A program made the position numbers and the translations under genes. The notes beneath the pieces were generated by a model. It ran no database searches, had not been told where the DNA came from, and worked only from the letters and a program-made list of their open reading frames with translations. From Vannielia litorea (lineage in GTDB: Bacteria > Pseudomonadota > Alphaproteobacteria > Rhodobacterales > Rhodobacteraceae), in assembly GCF_018424695.1 (NCBI RefSeq), contig NZ_QTNQ01000038.1, positions 1 to 37,511 of the forward strand: a stretch of DNA of 37,511 nucleotides, given 5' to 3'. Positions 7,453 through 15,778 of the stretch are shown here, one piece after another. The number at the start of each line of letters is the position of its first letter. Position 1 is the stretch's first letter.

Positions 7453-9506
7453 CGCCATAGGTGGGCATAGCTGGCGAACCAGCCCTGCAACTTGGCAATC
7501 AGCCTGTTGCCTGCGCCCGGGCCGGGAAGCGGGCCATGTTCCAGCCGGTCCAGCACCACTTCAACGGGGCAGGGCGTGCCCGTGACCGGATCAAAATAGC
7601 GTGGATAGTCGATCAGCACCGCCTGAACCAGCGCCTCCAGCGAGGGCCGCGCCTCGCGCCGCGCGGGCACTTGCCCCTTGTCGGTTGTCAGGCCCCAGCC
7701 TGCGTAGAAGGGGGCGCCGAGCGTGGTGACCTTGACGCCCCGCAGCAGCGCCTCGAAGCCGAGGCCGGAGGTCATCGTCCAGACTTCGTCCACGCGTTCG
7801 ATCAATGCGGCCGGGTCGGTGTGGGTCAGTACGAGGTCGGCCAGTTTTTCGGGCCTGGCAACCTTGCCCTCCCGCAGCCCCGCCTCGACGTCGGGATGTG
7901 GTTTGTAGAGGATCAAGGCTTCAGGGTTGAACGCGCGCACCTCCTCCAACAGCTTGAGATTGGTGGATATTCCAGAGGTGCCGAGGCGGATGGATGCGTC
8001 ATCCTCCACCTGGCCCGGCACGAGGATCCGGTGGCCGCTGGGCAGGTCGGGCAGGTCGTGGCTGCCAAGGTTGTACTTGCTGAGACCGCTGGATCTCAGC
8101 CGGGAAATGAGCGCGGCGGCCCGCGGGTGTTCATCGCGTTGTGCGGCCTGAGCGACAAGGTATTCGAGCCGCGAGGGCGTGGCGGGATCGTAGTAAATGC
8201 CCAGATCATCGCGCACGAGACTGAGGGGCGGCACCAGATCGGCCCCGAGTCCGCGCGACCGCAAGAAGCCATCCTCGATGCGGATGAGCGGCACATGCGC
8301 CCGCGCCGTTTCCGCCTCCAGCGCCTCGTCGACCCGCCCGGCCCAGGCAAGCACAGGCGCGCCGATGGCTTTTGCCCGAGCTGTGGCCTCGGCAGGTTTG
8401 TCATTGAAGATCAATGGTTTTTCAGCCCCAAAGACCCGCTGCAGTGGTTTTCGTTTCCACAGGCGCATGCCATAGGCCACGCCTCCCGCGCGGTCTTCGC
8501 GCCAGGCCCGGCTGCGCGCGGCCAGACCATCCATGACCTCCTCCATTGTCGCCAGCCGATCGCGCCAGGGATCATACCAGGTGGGGTAGAGGATCATCGC
8601 GGCGGCAAAGAGCTGGGCCCGGGTGAGCTTGCGCTCTCGTCGAGGGCAGGGGGCTTCGTCCTGCGTCAGGCCCCACCCGCCGTAAAAGGGCTGGCCGAAG
8701 ACCCGCGGCTTGTGGCCTGCAAGAATGGCTTCGAACCCCATGCCTGAGGACACGGTATAAACAGCCACCGCCCCTTCGAGCAGGGCCCATGGAGAAACCG
8801 GGGTGGTGAAAAGCTCGGTGCGGCCATCGTGGTCGTTTGGCCCGAAATGCCCCGCCCGTGCGCCGCTCTGGCTTTCAGGATGGGTCTTGATGAGGATGCG
8901 GGCGCCGGGATGTTCGATTTGTGCAAAGGCAAGCATTTCCCGGAAGGTCGCCTCCGAAGCGTTTCCATGGGTGATGGAAGCGTCACCGCGGGTCTGGTCA
9001 ATGACCAGAACGTATCCCGGGTTGGGCACGTCAACTTCGGGGGTGAAGGCATTGTATTTACTCAGGTGATCGCGCTTCATTTGCGCAATTGCCCTGCGCG
9101 CCCGCGCCATCAGCGCCGCATCGTCCAGCGGGTGAGTTGCCAGAAGGGTTTCGAGATCAGACGGGTGACGGCAGTCAAAATGGACCCCATGTTGATCAAT
9201 CAATAGCCCCACGGGTGGCTCACCCCCGGCGCGACCGGGGTGGATCGAGCGAAGGAAGGCGTCTTCGATGCGTACAAGTGCCGCGCCACTTCGGGCGGCC
9301 ATGGCCTCGCCCCGGGTGGCATAGGGCGAGCGCCCCCAGACGCCGATGCGGTCTTCCGCCCCTGCGAGCCCGAGACGCACATCCCAGCCCGCAAGCTCGA
9401 GAATGCGCCGCACCCGTTTCTGAAAGACAAAGCCGCCCGAGTAAACGAAAAGCCGCCGGGGCGCATCGGCTCCGGCGGCTGCAATCTCGTTTGGCTCGGG
9501 CGCCAT
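7449..9506 (-). CDS. kpsC: KpsC-type capsule polysaccharide beta-Kdo glycosyltransferase (two tandem GT domains)
   Basis: A 685-residue KpsC-family protein. In ABC-transporter-dependent capsules KpsC extends the beta-linked Kdo linker on lysophosphatidylglycerol at the inner face of the membrane. Two homologous halves are obvious. N-copy: IEDAFLRS 80-87, DQTRGDAS 170-177, KTHPES 207-212, SSGMGFEA 253-260, FYGGWGLT 274-281. C-copy: IEDGFLRS 410-417, GQVEDDAS 498-505, KPHPDV 535-540, TSGLGFEA 579-586, FYAGWGLT 600-607. This matches the known dual-transferase architecture. I chose ATG 9506, just after the wza stop (10-base gap); the frame is open to 9617, but that extension lies within wza. Confidence 0.94.
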   Translation of the reverse strand: MAPEPNEIAAAGADAPRRLFVYSGGFVFQKRVRRILELAGWDVRLGLAGAEDRIGVWGRSPYATRGEAMAARSGAALVRIEDAFLRSIHPGRAGGEPPVGLLIDQHGVHFDCRHPSDLETLLATHPLDDAALMARARRAIAQMKRDHLSKYNAFTPEVDVPNPGYVLVIDQTRGDASITHGNASEATFREMLAFAQIEHPGARILIKTHPESQSGARAGHFGPNDHDGRTELFTTPVSPWALLEGAVAVYTVSSGMGFEAILAGHKPRVFGQPFYGGWGLTQDEAPCPRRERKLTRAQLFAAAMILYPTWYDPWRDRLATMEEVMDGLAARSRAWREDRAGGVAYGMRLWKRKPLQRVFGAEKPLIFNDKPAEATARAKAIGAPVLAWAGRVDEALEAETARAHVPLIRIEDGFLRSRGLGADLVPPLSLVRDDLGIYYDPATPSRLEYLVAQAAQRDEHPRAAALISRLRSSGLSKYNLGSHDLPDLPSGHRILVPGQVEDDASIRLGTSGISTNLKLLEEVRAFNPEALILYKPHPDVEAGLREGKVARPEKLADLVLTHTDPAALIERVDEVWTMTSGLGFEALLRGVKVTTLGAPFYAGWGLTTDKGQVPARREARPSLEALVQAVLIDYPRYFDPVTGTPCPVEVVLDRLEHGPLPGPGAGNRLIAKLQGWFASYAHLWR

Positions 9507-9516
9507 TCCGGCCCCG

Positions 9517-10650
9517 TCAGTTGCCGGTGGCGGAGGCCAGGGTGTTGGCGGTGCCCGCGGTGCCAGTGAGGGCCGAGAGCGTCTTCTGCCACTGCACGTA
9601 GGGGGCCTCGGTGACATAGACGGTATCTTCGTCGCGGATCACGAAGTCTCGCGCCTCGAACATGCCGTTCGGCTCTGTCAGGTCGAGCACGTAGACCATG
9701 CGTTGTGTGCCCACCAGATCGCTCCGGCCCAGAACCTGTTTCGCGATTTCCTCGGGCTCGTTGCGGAACACGAAGACGCCGGTCGGGTCTGCCAGGTTGG
9801 TGTTGAGGCCGCCCACCTGGGCAATCGCCTCGATGGCCGAGAGCGTCTGCGAGGTGAAGGGAATGCGGTTTTGCGCGCCGGTGGCCCCGAGTGCGGTGAA
9901 GGCGCGGGTGTCTTCCTCAACGAGGATCCGGTCGCCGTCGCGCAGGGCGATGTCGAAGCGCGGGTTCTTGAAGAGGTCTTCCCACCAGATGGTGCATTTG
10001 TGTTTGCCCCGGATCACCGTGATCTGGGCCACTTCCTGTTCGATGGCGATGCCGCCCGCCGCGGCCAGCATGGCCGAGAGGGTGCGGGTGGGCCGCTCGA
10101 TCGGGTAGACGCCCTGGGCCGACACGCCGCCCACGACCGAGACGGTCGCGCCATCGCCGGCAAGGCGGCGCACAAGCACCTGCGGATCGGGGGTTTGGGT
10201 GTCGAGCTTCTCGGTAATCAGCTGGCGGATGCGCTCGGGCGTGTTGCCGGCGGCCCTGATGCGCCCGGCGTAGGGCACGAAGATGAAGCCGGCGGCATCC
10301 ACCTGGACCTCTTCGAGTACAGTGGCGTTCTGGCCTTCACCGGCGAGAAGGCCATCATCGACGTTTTCCCAGATCGTGAGGCCCAGCGTATCGCCCGGGC
10401 GGATGGTGTCGGAGCCCACGCGCCCGGCGTTCAGGAAGGCTTGGGAGAAGCCCAGAACAGGGGTCACGGAGGTTGCGGTGGTGACGCGCTTGTTGACGGC
10501 GACGATGAAGGCATCCCCCTCTTTCAGCACCGACCCCGCGAAAATTTCGCGCTTGTTCGGCCCCACACGCGGCAGGCCGCAGGAGGCGAGGAGGGCAACC
10601 ATTGCCAAAGCGGCAGCGGCTCGCCCCAAGGGAGAGGATTTCAGTTTCAC
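9517..10650 (-). CDS. Wza/KpsD-type polysaccharide export lipoprotein
   Basis: A 377-residue outer-membrane polysaccharide export protein. The GTG start at 10650 is preceded by AAAGGAG at good spacing. It yields a lipoprotein signal, a positive N-terminus then AAAALAMVALLASC, with the lipobox Cys in LASC-G. The Poly_export core is RPGDTLGLTIWENVD...VQVDAAGFIFVPYAGRIRAAGNTPERIRQLI; SLBB-type repeats follow (VSVVGGVSAQGVYPI..., and a second before the C-terminus with DLTEPNGMFEARDFVIRDEDTVYVTEAP). Relatives form the periplasm-spanning or outer-membrane channel for capsule export. It lies between kpsS and kpsC on one strand; 224 non-coding bases separate it from kpsS. ABC-exporter genes (kpsM/T/E) are not in the window. 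Confidence 0.92.
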   Translation of the reverse strand: MKLKSSPLGRAAAALAMVALLASCGLPRVGPNKREIFAGSVLKEGDAFIVAVNKRVTTATSVTPVLGFSQAFLNAGRVGSDTIRPGDTLGLTIWENVDDGLLAGEGQNATVLEEVQVDAAGFIFVPYAGRIRAAGNTPERIRQLITEKLDTQTPDPQVLVRRLAGDGATVSVVGGVSAQGVYPIERPTRTLSAMLAAAGGIAIEQEVAQITVIRGKHKCTIWWEDLFKNPRFDIALRDGDRILVEEDTRAFTALGATGAQNRIPFTSQTLSAIEAIAQVGGLNTNLADPTGVFVFRNEPEEIAKQVLGRSDLVGTQRMVYVLDLTEPNGMFEARDFVIRDEDTVYVTEAPYVQWQKTLSALTGTAGTANTLASATGN

Positions 10651-10874
10651 TGCTCGGGCTCCTTTACGGATTTCTGCCTCAAGTTTTGCGGCCAACCTAC
10701 GGAAAGGACGTGTCAAAAGAAAGCTGGCAGAGCGGCGCGGCCGGCGGATGGCGGAGGGTGTGTTGCCCATGTGCCGCGATCAGGGTCGCGGTTGCCGAGA
10801 GGAAATTCTGCAAGGAATCCCGGACATTTGGCAGATATAGTGGAGGCGACGGGGACAGGCCCCCACCGGCTGTG

Positions 10875-12167
10875 TCAGGTGACAAGTCTGAGCTGAAGTC
10901 TTGGACCGGCCTTGCCCTGGGCAAGCGCATCGTAGGGATCTTCGGGGGCCAACATCATGTCGACCACCTGTCGCAAGAGCTGCCTTCGCCCGCGCGCCGA
11001 GTAGAAGCCCCCGGCGATCTGCGAGGTCTCGAGCAGGAAGCTCCGGTAGTCCCGGTAGGCCTTGCTGTCGGGACGGGTCGGAGACGAGAAGAACTCGGGC
11101 AGCGGCTGAACCGAAACGAACTCGGGCTTGGCGTAAACGGCATCGCCGAAGACTTTCAGCGGCAGTCCGCGCCAGAGCACCTGCTGTGCGGCGGTGGAGT
11201 TGACCGTGACGGCGCTTCGAGCGTGGTTGAGCAGTTGCGCCAGCTTGCCGCCGCGCACGTAATGCACCCTGCCTTTCACCCCATGCGTCCGCGCAAGCCG
11301 TCGTATCTCGCGGCGGATCGGCACGCGGCCGTCCTCCAGCGGGTGGGCCTTGAAGACGAGGTGGTGGTGCCGTGGCGCGCCCTGGGCGAAGCCCTCTATG
11401 GTGACGGAGAGGAACTCCGTCATCGTCGAAAAGGGCGAGTGCTCCTGGAAGCTGGCATCATGCTCCAGTTGCAGGATCGCGAGGTGATAGGGGAAGCCGC
11501 CGTGCTTGATCCGGAAGGTGGCCTGCACCCGGTCGGCCCAGAACACGGGCATCAGCATCAGCCGCTTGAGGTAGAGGCCGAACTCCTGCGCCACGGTCAG
11601 TGCGCGATGCGGGCGAAAGTTGCGGTAGGGCCGGTTCCAGAGCAGCACGAAGTAGTGGTAGAGGAAGCCGTAGAAGATGTGGTGGCGCATGTCGCCCCAC
11701 TTGGCGGGGGCATCGGGCAGGTCGATATCCGACATCGCCAGCGCGGCCCGCATGTCTTCGATCGAGAAGCCCATTAGCCGGGAGTGGCCGTTGGAGCCGC
11801 CGCGCTCGTAACTCACCCAGTACGGGCGCAGGTAGCCTTCTTCGAAGACATGCACGGTGATCGCCCTTTCCTTGGCGATGCGGACGGCCTCGGCATGGAT
11901 GCCCCGTGTGTCGCCGTAAAGCGCGATGTCGGTGATGCCCTTTTCCTCGCAGAGTGCGGCGAAGCGGGCTGGCCACTCTTCCTGCGTGCCGCGAAAGGGG
12001 ATGTAGCTGCGTGTGTTGAACCAGAAGGCCTCGTCACCCTTGTTGAACCCCACGCGCCAGACCTCGCAGCCTGCGGCGCGCAGCATCTTTCCGAGCCGGT
12101 GAAAGAACGGCCCGTGCGGCCCCTGCAAAAACAGGAACCGGCGTTGGTCTGCGGCAAGGGCGCTCAT
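10875..12167 (-). CDS. kpsS: KpsS-type capsule polysaccharide beta-Kdo transferase
   Basis: A 430-residue KpsS-family protein. KpsS adds the first beta-Kdo residue to (lyso)phosphatidylglycerol, starting the linker that KpsC extends. Typical segments are FLFLQGPHGPFFHRLGKML near the N-terminus, VHVFEEGYLRPYWVSYE in the middle, HHLVFKAHPLEDGR, and TVNSTAAQQVLWRGLPLKVFG near the C-terminus, the last two being the expected donor-site elements. It is first of three leftward capsule genes (kpsS, wza, kpsC). The start at 12167 matches the family N-terminus and is divergent from ribE, with 106 bases between. Confidence 0.93.
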   Translation of the reverse strand: MSALAADQRRFLFLQGPHGPFFHRLGKMLRAAGCEVWRVGFNKGDEAFWFNTRSYIPFRGTQEEWPARFAALCEEKGITDIALYGDTRGIHAEAVRIAKERAITVHVFEEGYLRPYWVSYERGGSNGHSRLMGFSIEDMRAALAMSDIDLPDAPAKWGDMRHHIFYGFLYHYFVLLWNRPYRNFRPHRALTVAQEFGLYLKRLMLMPVFWADRVQATFRIKHGGFPYHLAILQLEHDASFQEHSPFSTMTEFLSVTIEGFAQGAPRHHHLVFKAHPLEDGRVPIRREIRRLARTHGVKGRVHYVRGGKLAQLLNHARSAVTVNSTAAQQVLWRGLPLKVFGDAVYAKPEFVSVQPLPEFFSSPTRPDSKAYRDYRSFLLETSQIAGGFYSARGRRQLLRQVVDMMLAPEDPYDALAQGKAGPRLQLRLVT

Positions 12168-12273
12168 GTTGGCGCGATCTCCTCAGGTCTTGCTTGTGGC
12201 CTAACCCATTCCTGCGGCAAGATTAAGGCTGAAACGACCGGTCGGGACCGGCATAGAGGCAAAGGATTGAGGC

Positions 12274-12867
12274 ATGTTTACCGGGATCGTCACCGACATC
12301 GGGCGCGTGGAAAAGGTCGAGATGCGCGGCGACATGCGGGCGCGGATCGGCACCGCCTATGATACGGGTGGCATCGACATCGGGGCGAGCATTGCCTGCG
12401 ATGGGGTCTGCCTGACAGTGGTGGCGCTGGGGGATGATTGGTTCGAGGTGGATGTTTCGGCGGAAACGCTGTCGAAAACCTCGATCCCGGCCAACGGCTG
12501 GCCGGTGGGTAAGCGGCTCAACCTCGAGCGGGCGCTGAAGGTGGGCGACGAGCTGGGCGGGCATATCGTGTCGGGCCATGTTGATGGCGTGGCCGAGGTC
12601 GTGGGGATGCGCGACGAGGGAGACAGTCTGCGGCTGACCTTCCGCGCGCCCAACGCCTTGGCGAAGTTCATCGCGCCCAAGGGCTCGGTCGCGCTCAATG
12701 GTACTTCGCTCACGGTGAACGAGGTGGACGGCGCCCAGTTTGGCATCAACCTCATTCCGCACACGCAAGAGGTGACGACCTGGGCCGATGTAAAGCAGGG
12801 TGACGAGGTGAACCTCGAGGTTGACACCATGGCCCGTTACGTGGCGCGGTTGCAGGAAGCGGGCTGA
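12274..12867 (+). CDS. ribE: Riboflavin synthase, alpha chain
   Basis: A 197-residue enzyme that converts two molecules of 6,7-dimethyl-8-ribityllumazine into riboflavin plus the pyrimidine precursor. It begins with the invariant MFTGIVTDIG. Two lumazine-binding repeats are visible: GASIACDGVCLTVV...FEVDVSAETLSKTS and ELGGHIVSGHVDG...KGSVALNGTSLTVNEVDG. Length is normal. Its last base overlaps the ATG of the next gene (TGATG), starting a tightly coupled run ribE - unknown - ribB - ribH - nusB. No FMN riboswitch signature is seen in the 106-base leader. Confidence 0.97.
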   Translation: MFTGIVTDIGRVEKVEMRGDMRARIGTAYDTGGIDIGASIACDGVCLTVVALGDDWFEVDVSAETLSKTSIPANGWPVGKRLNLERALKVGDELGGHIVSGHVDGVAEVVGMRDEGDSLRLTFRAPNALAKFIAPKGSVALNGTSLTVNEVDGAQFGINLIPHTQEVTTWADVKQGDEVNLEVDTMARYVARLQEAG

Positions 12868-13457
12868 TGGCGGAGCGGCCGATCCATGGCCCCGGGCACA
12901 ACGGCGGGCCGACGATGGAGCCGGGCGGCGGCTGGCGCAATTATGCCTGGAAGCGGGCGCGCGCCGATTTGCTGCCCAACCTGCCGTTGCCGGTGATCCA
13001 GCGCCGCCTGAAACGGGCCACCGAGCTGGGGCTGGACTTCAAAACCTATGCGCGCGTGCACCATTCTGCCGGGCGCGATATCGTGGCGATCCTGTTTTCC
13101 AACAACGCGCTGCGGATGATCCGGGCCGGGCAGGGCCTGCCAGAGGCCCGCGCCGAAAAGCTGCGCGGATTGCAAAACTGCGGGGCGGGACTGCTGTCGC
13201 ACCCGCCGCAAGACCCGCGTGCGCTTGCCGCCAGTATCGAGGCCGAACACGCCATCCGCCTGACGCCGGCCGGGGTCGCGCCGCCGCTCAGCGAGACGTG
13301 GGGCGAGACCCGCGCACGCCTGCGGGCCCTGCTGAATGATGCGGGTTATCTGCCCGGCGCCGTTGTGCTGGTGGGCGACACGGCGCTGGAAGCAGATTGG
13401 GCCGCGACCGCCGCCCTCGCGGGCCATGTCGCAGCAGACAGGTATTTCAGCCCCTGA
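12867..13457 (+). CDS. Conserved protein of unknown function within the riboflavin operon, 196 aa
   Basis: A 196-residue soluble protein, translationally coupled to ribE (ATG overlaps the TGA). The first half is the most distinctive: HGPGHNGGPTMEPGGGWRNYAWKRARADLLP, then RRLKRATELGLDFKTYARVHHSAGRDIVAILFSNNALRM. The second half looks looser: RARLRALLNDAGYLPGAVVLVGDTALEADWAATAALAG. There is no signal, membrane helix or nucleotide-binding motif. I recognise it only as a Rhodobacterales-type protein without assigned function. Position suggests a link to flavin synthesis, but that is inference. 95 bases separate it from ribB. Confidence 0.75.
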   Translation: MAERPIHGPGHNGGPTMEPGGGWRNYAWKRARADLLPNLPLPVIQRRLKRATELGLDFKTYARVHHSAGRDIVAILFSNNALRMIRAGQGLPEARAEKLRGLQNCGAGLLSHPPQDPRALAASIEAEHAIRLTPAGVAPPLSETWGETRARLRALLNDAGYLPGAVVLVGDTALEADWAATAALAGHVAADRYFSP

Positions 13458-13552
13458 GCGGCCCGCGACTTCGCGTCCCGCATGGCGCCTCCGCCCTTTC
13501 CAACAGGGATCATCCAAGCTAGATGGAGCCGCGAAACAGAGCGGGCGGCGCG

Positions 13553-14662
13553 ATGAACGACCTTTCGACAAGCTATCATGACGCGATCTCCTCGGTGGAC
13601 GAGATCATCGAGGATGCACGCAACGGGCGCATGTTCATTCTCGTGGACCATGAGGACCGGGAGAACGAGGGTGATCTGGTGATCCCCGCGCAAATGGCAA
13701 CGCCCGATGCGATCAACTTCATGGCGACCCACGGGCGCGGGTTGATCTGTCTCGCGCTGCCGACCGAGCGGGTCGATGCACTGGGCCTGCCGCTGATGGC
13801 CACGCAGAATTCCTCGCGCCACGAGACGGCGTTTACGGTCTCCATCGAGGCGCGCGAAGGTGTGACCACCGGGATTTCCGCTGGCGACCGCGCCCGCACG
13901 GTGGCCGTTGCAATCGACAGCGCCAAGGGCGCGCAGGACATCGCCACGCCGGGCCACGTCTTTCCGCTGCGCGCCCGCGAGGGCGGGGTGCTGGTGCGGG
14001 CCGGGCATACCGAAGCGGCGGTGGACGTGAGCCGCCTTGCCGGGCTCAACCCCTCCGGCGTGATCTGCGAGATCATGAACGAGGATGGCACCATGTCGCG
14101 CCTGCCCGACCTCGTCAGCTTCGCCCAGCGGCACGGGCTGAAGATCGGCACCATCTCCGACCTCATCGCCTACCGCCGGCGCCACGACAATCTCGTGAGC
14201 GTGAAGAGGGAAGAAACCATCACTTCGGCCTTCGGGGGCGAATGGCAGATGAAGATCTACACCGACCAGGTGCAGGGCGCTGAGCATATCGTGTTGGTGA
14301 AGGGCGACATTTCTGGCGATGCGCCGGTGCTGACACGGATGCACGCGCTCGACCCGATGCTCGATGTGGTCGGCACCGCAGGCGCGGGCCGGGCGCATGA
14401 GTTTGGCGCGGCGATGGAGGCCGTGGCCGCCGAGGGCCGGGGCGTGGTGGTGCTGCTGCGCGACCTGACCATGCAGATCGCCGCCGCCGAAGAGACTTCG
14501 CCCCAGACGCTGCGCCAATACGGTTTGGGCGCGCAGATCCTTTCGTCGCTGGGGCTGCACAAGCTTGAGCTGCTGACCAACTCGCCCACGCCCAAGATCG
14601 TGGGTCTCGATGCCTACGGGCTGGAAATCACCGGCACCCGCCGGATCGAGGAGGCGGGCTGA
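13553..14662 (+). CDS. ribB: 3,4-dihydroxy-2-butanone 4-phosphate synthase fused to a catalytically dead GTP cyclohydrolase II-like domain (RibBX type)
   Basis: A 369-residue protein. The N-terminal RibB domain (about 1-208) makes the four-carbon precursor from ribulose 5-phosphate and has its active-site residues: DHEDRENEGD 32-41, RAGHTEAAVDVSRL 149-162 and E173 in ICEIMNEDG. The C-terminal part follows the RibA fold (EHIVLVKGDISGDAPVLTRMHA, LGLHKLELLTNSP). But the three zinc cysteines of CLTGDxxxSLRCDCG are absent (DPMLDVVGTAG at 267-277), and RDLTM (303-307) replaces the catalytic RQEGR. This matches the RibBX variant known from Proteobacteria, so GTP cyclohydrolase II must come from elsewhere. 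The start MNDLS is preferred over an in-frame ATG at 13523, whose upstream sequence lacks a ribosome binding site. Confidence 0.93.
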   Translation: MNDLSTSYHDAISSVDEIIEDARNGRMFILVDHEDRENEGDLVIPAQMATPDAINFMATHGRGLICLALPTERVDALGLPLMATQNSSRHETAFTVSIEAREGVTTGISAGDRARTVAVAIDSAKGAQDIATPGHVFPLRAREGGVLVRAGHTEAAVDVSRLAGLNPSGVICEIMNEDGTMSRLPDLVSFAQRHGLKIGTISDLIAYRRRHDNLVSVKREETITSAFGGEWQMKIYTDQVQGAEHIVLVKGDISGDAPVLTRMHALDPMLDVVGTAGAGRAHEFGAAMEAVAAEGRGVVVLLRDLTMQIAAAEETSPQTLRQYGLGAQILSSLGLHKLELLTNSPTPKIVGLDAYGLEITGTRRIEEAG

Positions 14663-15219
14663 TGGCCGGGAGCGAAAGCCACTACATCCTGCCGCGCCCC
14701 GAGTTCGATCAGGCGCCCAAGGTGCTGATCGTGGTGGCGCCTTACTACAAGGACATCGCCGATGATCTGGTGGCCGGGGCGGTCGCCGAACTGGAGGCCT
14801 GCGGTGCTTTCCACGAGATTGCCGAAGTGCCCGGCGCGCTGGAGGTGCCCACGGCCATCCGTATTGCGCACCGGCAGAGCAATTTCGACGGCTTCGTTGC
14901 GCTTGGCTGCGTGATCCGGGGCGAGACAACTCATTACGAGACTGTCTGCAACGACAGCTCGCGCGCGCTCACGCTTCTGGGGCTGGAGGGCGCCTGCATC
15001 GGCAATGGCATCTTGACGGTGGAAAACCGGAAGCAGGCCGAGGTACGCGCCGAGGTTGAGGGCCAGAACAAGGGGGGCGGCGCGGCAGCTGCGGCGCTGC
15101 ACCTCATCGCGCTCACCCGCCGCTTTGGCAAACCCGAGCGTGGCGTGGGGTTCCGCAGCCCGCTTGAAAACGAAATTCTGCTGGCCGGTGACGGCGGCGA
15201 AGGGCCCAAGACCGCATGA
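14662..15219 (+). CDS. ribH: 6,7-dimethyl-8-ribityllumazine synthase
   Basis: A 185-residue lumazine synthase that condenses 5-amino-6-ribitylaminouracil with dihydroxybutanone phosphate. Motifs: VVAPYYKDIADDLVAGAVAEL near the N-terminus, EVPGALEVPTAI, then GCVIRGETTHYETVC with the conserved active-site His, and GILTVENRKQAEVRA. A 20-residue N-terminal extension and a longer C-terminal tail (to GDGGEGPKTA) are usual for alphaproteobacterial members. It overlaps ribB (TGATG) and its own stop overlaps the nusB start (ATGA), so the three are translationally coupled. Confidence 0.97.
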   Translation: MAGSESHYILPRPEFDQAPKVLIVVAPYYKDIADDLVAGAVAELEACGAFHEIAEVPGALEVPTAIRIAHRQSNFDGFVALGCVIRGETTHYETVCNDSSRALTLLGLEGACIGNGILTVENRKQAEVRAEVEGQNKGGGAAAAALHLIALTRRFGKPERGVGFRSPLENEILLAGDGGEGPKTA

Positions 15220-15674
15220 GCGACAAACGCACGAAGAAATCCGCCGCACGCCTCTATGCCGTGCAGGCGCTGTTTCAGATGGAAGCCTCCGGCCAGACCG
15301 CGGAGGCCGTCGAGACCGAATTCGAGGATCACCGCTTCGGCACCGAGTATTTCAAGGGCGAGGAAATGGCCGAGGGCGATCCGACGCTGTTCCGCAAGTT
15401 GGTCAGCGACGCTGTGAACCACCAGGCGAAGATCGACCAGATGACCGACCGGGCGCTGGTGGCCAAATGGCCGATCAACCGGATCGACCCGACGTTGCGT
15501 GCCTTGTTCCGGGCGGCTGGCGCCGAACTGGTGGAAAGCGAGACGCCGCCGAAGGTCGTGATCGTCGAATTTGTGGATATTGCCAAGGCCTTCTTCCCCG
15601 AGGGACGCGAGCCGAAGTTCGTCAACGCGGTGCTCGATCACATGGCGCGTGAAGCGCGACCCGAGGCCTTTTGA
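15216..15674 (+). CDS. nusB: Transcription antitermination factor NusB
   Basis: A 152-residue NusB, which with NusE (S10) binds boxA RNA during antitermination of rRNA operons. Typical segments are SAARLYAVQALFQMEASGQ at the N-terminus, LVAKWPINRIDPTLRALFRAAGAEL in the centre, and VIVEFVDIAKAFFPEGREPKFVNAVLDHMA at the C-terminus. It is last in the rib-nusB operon, the standard alphaproteobacterial partner of ribH; its ATG overlaps the ribH stop by 4 bases. Confidence 0.97.
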   Translation: MSDKRTKKSAARLYAVQALFQMEASGQTAEAVETEFEDHRFGTEYFKGEEMAEGDPTLFRKLVSDAVNHQAKIDQMTDRALVAKWPINRIDPTLRALFRAAGAELVESETPPKVVIVEFVDIAKAFFPEGREPKFVNAVLDHMAREARPEAF

Positions 15675-15711
15675 GAGGCGGATTGCCGCAGATCCGGCGG
15701 ATCGCGAGAAA

Positions 15712-15726
15712 TTAACTGGCCGTTAA
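15712..15726. promoter_or_regulatory. Candidate CtrA-binding site, TTAA-N7-TTAA
   Basis: TTAA at 15712-15715 and TTAA at 15723-15726 are separated by exactly 7 bases, the spacing of the alphaproteobacterial CtrA box. TTAA is rare in this GC-rich DNA. The site lies in the 104-base gap after nusB, 52 bases upstream of the ATG of the small membrane protein gene at 15779. A single site found by eye; binding is inferred. Confidence 0.45.
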
Positions 15727-15778
15727 GCATGGTTGCGGTATCTTGAATATGTCGCGCGCAGTTCCGGAGGCCCTGCAC

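Noticed and set aside
12168..12273. FMN riboswitch upstream of ribE or the rib genes
   Set aside because: The leader of ribE and the gap before ribB show none of the conserved RFN element blocks, and both are too short to hold the full fold.
13346..14929. 527-codon antisense open frame across ribB
   Set aside because: Shadow caused by GC-rich codon use; the plus strand carries the RibB motifs.
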